DNA of 35,987 nucleotides, taken from NCBI GenBank assembly GCA_011772495.1, contig WVZL01000039.1, positions 34,032 through 70,018 of the forward strand, in the 5' to 3' direction. A program made the position numbers and the translations under genes. This document shows, one piece after another, positions 32,159 through 35,987 of the stretch (the stretch's first letter is position 1; the number at the start of each line of letters is the position of its first letter). The DNA is from Candidatus Aminicenantota bacterium. Its GTDB lineage: Bacteria; Acidobacteriota; Aminicenantia; Aminicenantales; Aminicenantaceae. Under the pieces are notes generated by a model. It was given only the letters and a program-made list of their open reading frames with translations. It was not told where the DNA came from and ran no database searches.

Positions 32159-33541
32159 ATGAAAAAGCATATATTGGGCACCCTGATAGGTTTATTAATA
32201 TTCCTACCGGCAACAGGAAGCGGCAAAGAGGTGGCAAGAGAAAAATTGATCGAGGATATTGACACTTATGTCAGCTATATCAGCCAGGTGCATGCGGATC
32301 CGTGGCGATTGATCTCAGGAGCAGAGTTCAAGCAGAAAGCCGAAGAGATCAAGCAGCGAATTCAGGGATTAAATGAAGACACCATACCAATTGTCGATTG
32401 TTTTTTTTATCTGGAGGAATTAGCGGCAGCGATTCAGGACGGGCATACGGGTATAAACCCGCCATTCCAACAATTCGAGGGTACGGAACCGGCATTTCCT
32501 TTTTCACTCAAGGTGATCGACGATAAAGTGTTCGTAGTGGAAAAGTGGAGAGATGATCCCTTGCCCTTATACAGTCAAATTCTGGAAATCGACCAAGTTG
32601 CAATAGAAACATACCGGGCCAAAAGCAGCATATTAGCCAACTCTTCTCTCAAGCAGGCCAGGGATTTCCTATTCGGGCAGACTTTTTCGATATTGCTTGG
32701 GATTTACTTTAAGAAAAATCCACCCTGGGAAGTTAAGTATAAATTGAATGATCAGGTTCAGACGGTCGAAGTGCAAGGGATGAGCCTCGGGGAATACATG
32801 CCCCTAGCGTTCGAGAGCAATACCCAGTATCGAGAGTATTTAATAGAGGTTGATGGGAAAAAGATACCGGTGCTGGACATTCCGAATTTCAGTTATGGGG
32901 AAAGAGCGGATTACGATACCTTTATTGATGAGTTTTTTAAGAAGCATAAGGAAGCCGAGTATTTAGTCATAGATCTGCGAGAAAATCCCGGAGGGAGCGG
33001 ATACTGGGGATATTATCTGCTGGATTGTCTGGTCGATGAGCCGTATTTGATTACCAAGGAATTTATCTTTAAGGTGAGCGATACGATGCGAAAGAGCGGG
33101 TATGCGGACAAGGCCGGAGAGTTAATACATAAGGCAAAAAATGGTGAATACTTAACGGTACGAAAAAAAGCAATGCAAACCCCACACAAAAATTCGGGGC
33201 GATTCAAGGGCCAGGTTTTTTGTTTGATTTCAGAAAGAACATTTTCAGCGGGAGTGGTGACAGCGGCGATTTTCCAAGGCAACAAGATGGGGATTCTGGT
33301 GGGGCAGGAAACCAGAGGCAGAGTGAAATTTTGCAGTGATCCGGTCAACATGACTTTGCCGAATACGAAGTTGCAGGCAATAATTCCACTGGCGATCTAT
33401 GAGCTGCCTGGCGACAATCCGGATCGAGGTGTCAGGCCCGATATTAAAGTTACCAGGAAGATCGATGACTATCGAAAGGGCAAGGATAAAGAGTTAGAGG
33501 TGGTCAAGAAATTTATCAGGAAGCAGCGATTGAGTTATTAG
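32159..33541 (+). CDS. Exported S41-family (C-terminal processing/tricorn-type) serine peptidase
   Basis: 460 residues with a signal peptide (ILGTLIGLLIFLPATGSG). The S41 features are DGHTGI (94-99), the YLVIDLRENPGGSG strand-turn (268-281), and the nucleophile region CLISERTFSAGVVTAA with Ser363, then GQETRG and a C-terminal GVRPDI(K)V as in tail-specific and tricorn-like peptidases. No PDZ domain is evident; a 100-residue region between the first two motifs replaces it. These enzymes trim or degrade extracytoplasmic proteins from unstructured ends. AAGGAGG precedes the ATG by 9 nt. It follows permease 2 by 126 nt and is convergent with permease 3. Confidence 0.9.
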   Translation: MKKHILGTLIGLLIFLPATGSGKEVAREKLIEDIDTYVSYISQVHADPWRLISGAEFKQKAEEIKQRIQGLNEDTIPIVDCFFYLEELAAAIQDGHTGINPPFQQFEGTEPAFPFSLKVIDDKVFVVEKWRDDPLPLYSQILEIDQVAIETYRAKSSILANSSLKQARDFLFGQTFSILLGIYFKKNPPWEVKYKLNDQVQTVEVQGMSLGEYMPLAFESNTQYREYLIEVDGKKIPVLDIPNFSYGERADYDTFIDEFFKKHKEAEYLVIDLRENPGGSGYWGYYLLDCLVDEPYLITKEFIFKVSDTMRKSGYADKAGELIHKAKNGEYLTVRKKAMQTPHKNSGRFKGQVFCLISERTFSAGVVTAAIFQGNKMGILVGQETRGRVKFCSDPVNMTLPNTKLQAIIPLAIYELPGDNPDRGVRPDIKVTRKIDDYRKGKDKELEVVKKFIRKQRLSY

Positions 33542-33605
33542 GATGTTTTTAGATTTGTTAGCTTGTCAATCTGCGTTACGTGTAGAAGAGGTTCACACTA
33601 CGAGT

Positions 33606-35987
33606 TTACTCATACTGCAGAGTCTCTGCTGGGTTGGTTAAGGCCGATTTGAGCGCTTGGTGACTGACTGTCGTCAGGGCAATAATTTGAGCGATCAACC
33701 CGGCGGCCAAAAACACCCACCATTCTATTCCGATTCGGTAGGCAAAATTGTTCAGCCAATTATTCATCACGTAGAATCCTATCGGCCAGGCAATGATGTT
33801 TGCGAATAAGACCAGTTTTAGGAAATCCTTGGATAGAGTGAAAGTGATATTGGGTACAGTGGCGCCAAGAACCTTACGGATTCCAATTTCTTTGGCTCGC
33901 TGCTCTGTTGAAAAAGAGGCCAGCCCGTATAGTCCTAAACAGGCGACAAATATGGCTAAAAATCCGAATGTGAGATAGATATCCTGCAGTTTGTCTTCTT
34001 CCGGATATCGCTGCCGGTAATTATCATCCACAAAATAATAGTTAAATTCGCGGTCCGGGAATTGCTCTTTGCAAATAGTCTCCAAGCGGCTCAGGGTAGA
34101 GGAGACGTTATGCGGAGTAATTCGGGCTGCAATAAAGGCGAATGCTTGTGGATTAATGGAAAGTATCGTAGGATTTATCCTGAGTTTTAAGCTTTTATGG
34201 TGAAAATCTTTGATTACGCCGATGACGGTCGGCCGATATTCACGATTGGACACATCGATAATCTGTTTTCCTATGATATCTGAGCCCAGTCCGAGCTGGC
34301 GAGCAAATGTTTCATTCAGGATTACCGCATCGTCAACATCCGTCGAATACTCCCTTGAAAAATCCCTCCCCCAGAGGACTTCCATGCCGAACGTTTTGAT
34401 GAAATCGTAATCTACGCCGAAAAAAGACGCTCTCACCGATGAAGCCGGATCCTTCCCAGGCAGATAGTAGGACCGGTCGCCGGCAAACTCCCCTGGGACG
34501 GTGATAGGAAGAGAAACGGAAGTGACATTGGAATCCTTCAAAATATTATCTCTGAGAGCGTCATTTGTCTGTCCTCCGCCTCGAATGACAACGAGATGAT
34601 CCCGGTTGAATCCCAGATCTATATTTTTGATATAATCGAGTTGCTGCAGAATGACAATAAATCCTAAAATCATGAATATGGAAATGGAAAATTGAAAAAC
34701 AACCAGAATCTTCCGGAAGGTTCCACTCTGTTTGGCAGGTCCCAATTTTCCTCTGAGAGTTGTCAGTGGCTGAAAAGTCGAAAGTACAAAGGCCGGAAAA
34801 CTACCTGCAATAACACCTGTTATGATTATGATGATGAGAAGTGCGACAATCGATGGCGCACTGACTAGATTTTCCAGGGTAAACTCTTTTCCCGATAGTG
34901 CATTGAAGGCTGGAAGAGAGAGAGCTATGAGCAGGATCCCGATTAATGCCGCCAAGATGGCTAGAAGACTCGATTCATTGAGAAACTGCTTAATGAGTTG
35001 ATGCCTGTGCGCACCAAACATTTTTCTCAGCCCGACCTCTTTGGCTCGCTTAACTGATTTGGCTGTTGAGAGGTTGATAAAGTTAAAGCAGGCTATAAAC
35101 AGGACCATTAAGGCAATAACCGTGAAGATGTAGACATATTGGATGTCCCCCTGCTGGGCTATCTCCGCCTCAAAATTTGATTTGAGATGGATATCTGTCA
35201 ATGCCTGGAGCGGATATCTCCTTTTGATTCCTTCCTGTTTGTAGAGCTCCCCCCATTTTTCCTCCACGACAGCCGCAATTTTTTCTTCCACTTCCGCAAC
35301 ATCCGCGCTCTCAGAAAGGAGAAGATAAGAGAAAGGATTAAAATAGATGGGATCGTTTAAGAAATCAGGGCCGGCTGGTTGATTATCATCCCTTTGTCTG
35401 AAGGTATTAATCGACAGGATTATATTGAAGCGGAAATGAGAATTCCGGGGGACATTCTTGACAACTCCAGTCACTTGTAGATCTTGGTTTCTTTGTTGGA
35501 AAGGAACTGATATAGATTTTCCGATAACATCGACACTGCCAAAAATTTGAAGCGCTGTATCTTCACTGAGCACCAAAGTCAGAGGATTCAGGAGGGCCGT
35601 CTTAGGATCACCGACAATAAATTCATGGGAAAAGAGAGTAAAGAAACTCGGATCCGCTGCATAAAATTCTGGAATTTCATAGTTCTTGTCGCCATGTCTA
35701 AAGCTAAGCACGCCGAATTGGAAGAGCCTGGTAGAGGCCTCGATCTCTGGCATGGCGTCCTCTAATCCCGGCGCGATGGCCGATGGCATGCGGGCGAAAA
35801 CGCGGGTTTCGCCTCCGATTGTGCTGTAAGCGATTGGCCTGTAGATTCGGTCTGCATTTGCATGATATTTGTCATAGCTCAATTCATCATTGATATAGAG
35901 GAAAATGAGGATACAGCAGGCAATCCCGATGGAAAGTCCAGAGATGTTGATGAATGAAAATCCTTTGTGTCTCCGTAAATTTCTCCA
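33606..35987 (-). CDS. MacB/FtsX-type ABC transporter permease 3 (5' end outside window)
   Basis: The frame is open to the window edge: 793 residues are visible, starting WRNLRRHKGFSFINISGLS, so probably only about ten residues are missing, judging by paralogues 1 and 2. The TTG at 35882 is internal and not the start. The order is the usual one: first helix, MacB-like periplasmic domain (VDPSFF-like ADPSFFTLFSHEF, LSEDTALQIFG), FtsX core 1 with AKEVGLRKMFGAHRHQL, a helix at the centre, a second periplasmic domain, and FtsX core 2 with AKEIGIRKVLGAT. It is convergent with the S41 peptidase gene. Its promoter is not visible. No ATPase partner lies in the window. Confidence 0.92.
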   Translation of the reverse strand, partial: WRNLRRHKGFSFINISGLSIGIACCILIFLYINDELSYDKYHANADRIYRPIAYSTIGGETRVFARMPSAIAPGLEDAMPEIEASTRLFQFGVLSFRHGDKNYEIPEFYAADPSFFTLFSHEFIVGDPKTALLNPLTLVLSEDTALQIFGSVDVIGKSISVPFQQRNQDLQVTGVVKNVPRNSHFRFNIILSINTFRQRDDNQPAGPDFLNDPIYFNPFSYLLLSESADVAEVEEKIAAVVEEKWGELYKQEGIKRRYPLQALTDIHLKSNFEAEIAQQGDIQYVYIFTVIALMVLFIACFNFINLSTAKSVKRAKEVGLRKMFGAHRHQLIKQFLNESSLLAILAALIGILLIALSLPAFNALSGKEFTLENLVSAPSIVALLIIIIITGVIAGSFPAFVLSTFQPLTTLRGKLGPAKQSGTFRKILVVFQFSISIFMILGFIVILQQLDYIKNIDLGFNRDHLVVIRGGGQTNDALRDNILKDSNVTSVSLPITVPGEFAGDRSYYLPGKDPASSVRASFFGVDYDFIKTFGMEVLWGRDFSREYSTDVDDAVILNETFARQLGLGSDIIGKQIIDVSNREYRPTVIGVIKDFHHKSLKLRINPTILSINPQAFAFIAARITPHNVSSTLSRLETICKEQFPDREFNYYFVDDNYRQRYPEEDKLQDIYLTFGFLAIFVACLGLYGLASFSTEQRAKEIGIRKVLGATVPNITFTLSKDFLKLVLFANIIAWPIGFYVMNNWLNNFAYRIGIEWWVFLAAGLIAQIIALTTVSHQALKSALTNPAETLQYE

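Overview
The window looks like a chromosomal piece of a free-living, probably anaerobic, Gram-negative-type bacterium. The best guess is the Acidobacteriota/Candidatus Aminicenantes side of the tree. That rests on gene style, not on a marker gene: three large orphan MacB/FtsX-type ABC permeases, zinc-ribbon Ser/Thr kinases fused to TPR or TolB-propeller modules, a sortilin/BNR-repeat exported protein, several Tat-dependent or lipoprotein redox proteins, and dispersed TGTCATTGCGAG-type palindromic repeats. No rRNA, tRNA, CRISPR array, prophage or intact insertion sequence was found.

Layout. 1-2546: tail of a TolB-like propeller protein, a Tat-exported aldo/keto reductase with two iron-sulfur motifs, and a TTG-started GNAT/YoaP acetyltransferase. 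2547-6746: a MarR regulator with a palindromic operator on its -10, a class I methyltransferase, an Ntn-hydrolase (C45-like) lipoprotein, and small genes (membrane protein, DUF4177, AhpD-like CxxC protein, membrane peptide). 6896-8008 (minus): DUF1801 protein and AlkD-like DNA glycosylase. 8427-11799: the most interesting part, a sigma-54-promoted operon in which MarR, a membrane transglutaminase-like protein, a 35-residue micropeptide and a Tat-exported Rieske-like protein are joined by three ATGA overlaps, followed by a second Rieske-like paralogue and a ferredoxin-nitroreductase fusion. 12136-14584: FtsX/MacB permease 1 behind a near-consensus sigma-54 promoter with tandem upstream repeats. 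15106-19147: rhomboid protease convergent with Ser/Thr kinase 1. 19709-22957: exported BNR/sortilin-like protein. 22977-23470: a palindromic repeat cluster, then a kinase 5' remnant. 23483-27774 (minus): Ser/Thr kinase 2 and a metallo-beta-lactamase-fold protein that has lost its metal ligands. 28078-29256: serine beta-lactamase-like hydrolase. 29533-33541: FtsX/MacB permease 2 (second sigma-54 promoter) and an S41 peptidase. 33606-35987 (minus): permease 3, cut by the window edge.

Regulatory themes. Three -24/-12 promoters (12-nt GG-to-GC spacing) precede the redox operon and both permeases whose upstream DNA is visible, which suggests an RpoN regulon for envelope or redox stress. The two intact kinases and the kinase remnant share the same sigma-70-type promoter (TTGAC[A/T], 17-nt spacer, TATTCT), so the promoter was duplicated with the genes. 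A ~115-bp hairpin-forming repeat occurs three times in the same orientation between genes.

Everything here was read by eye. Family names come from recognisable motifs, and no database search was run.
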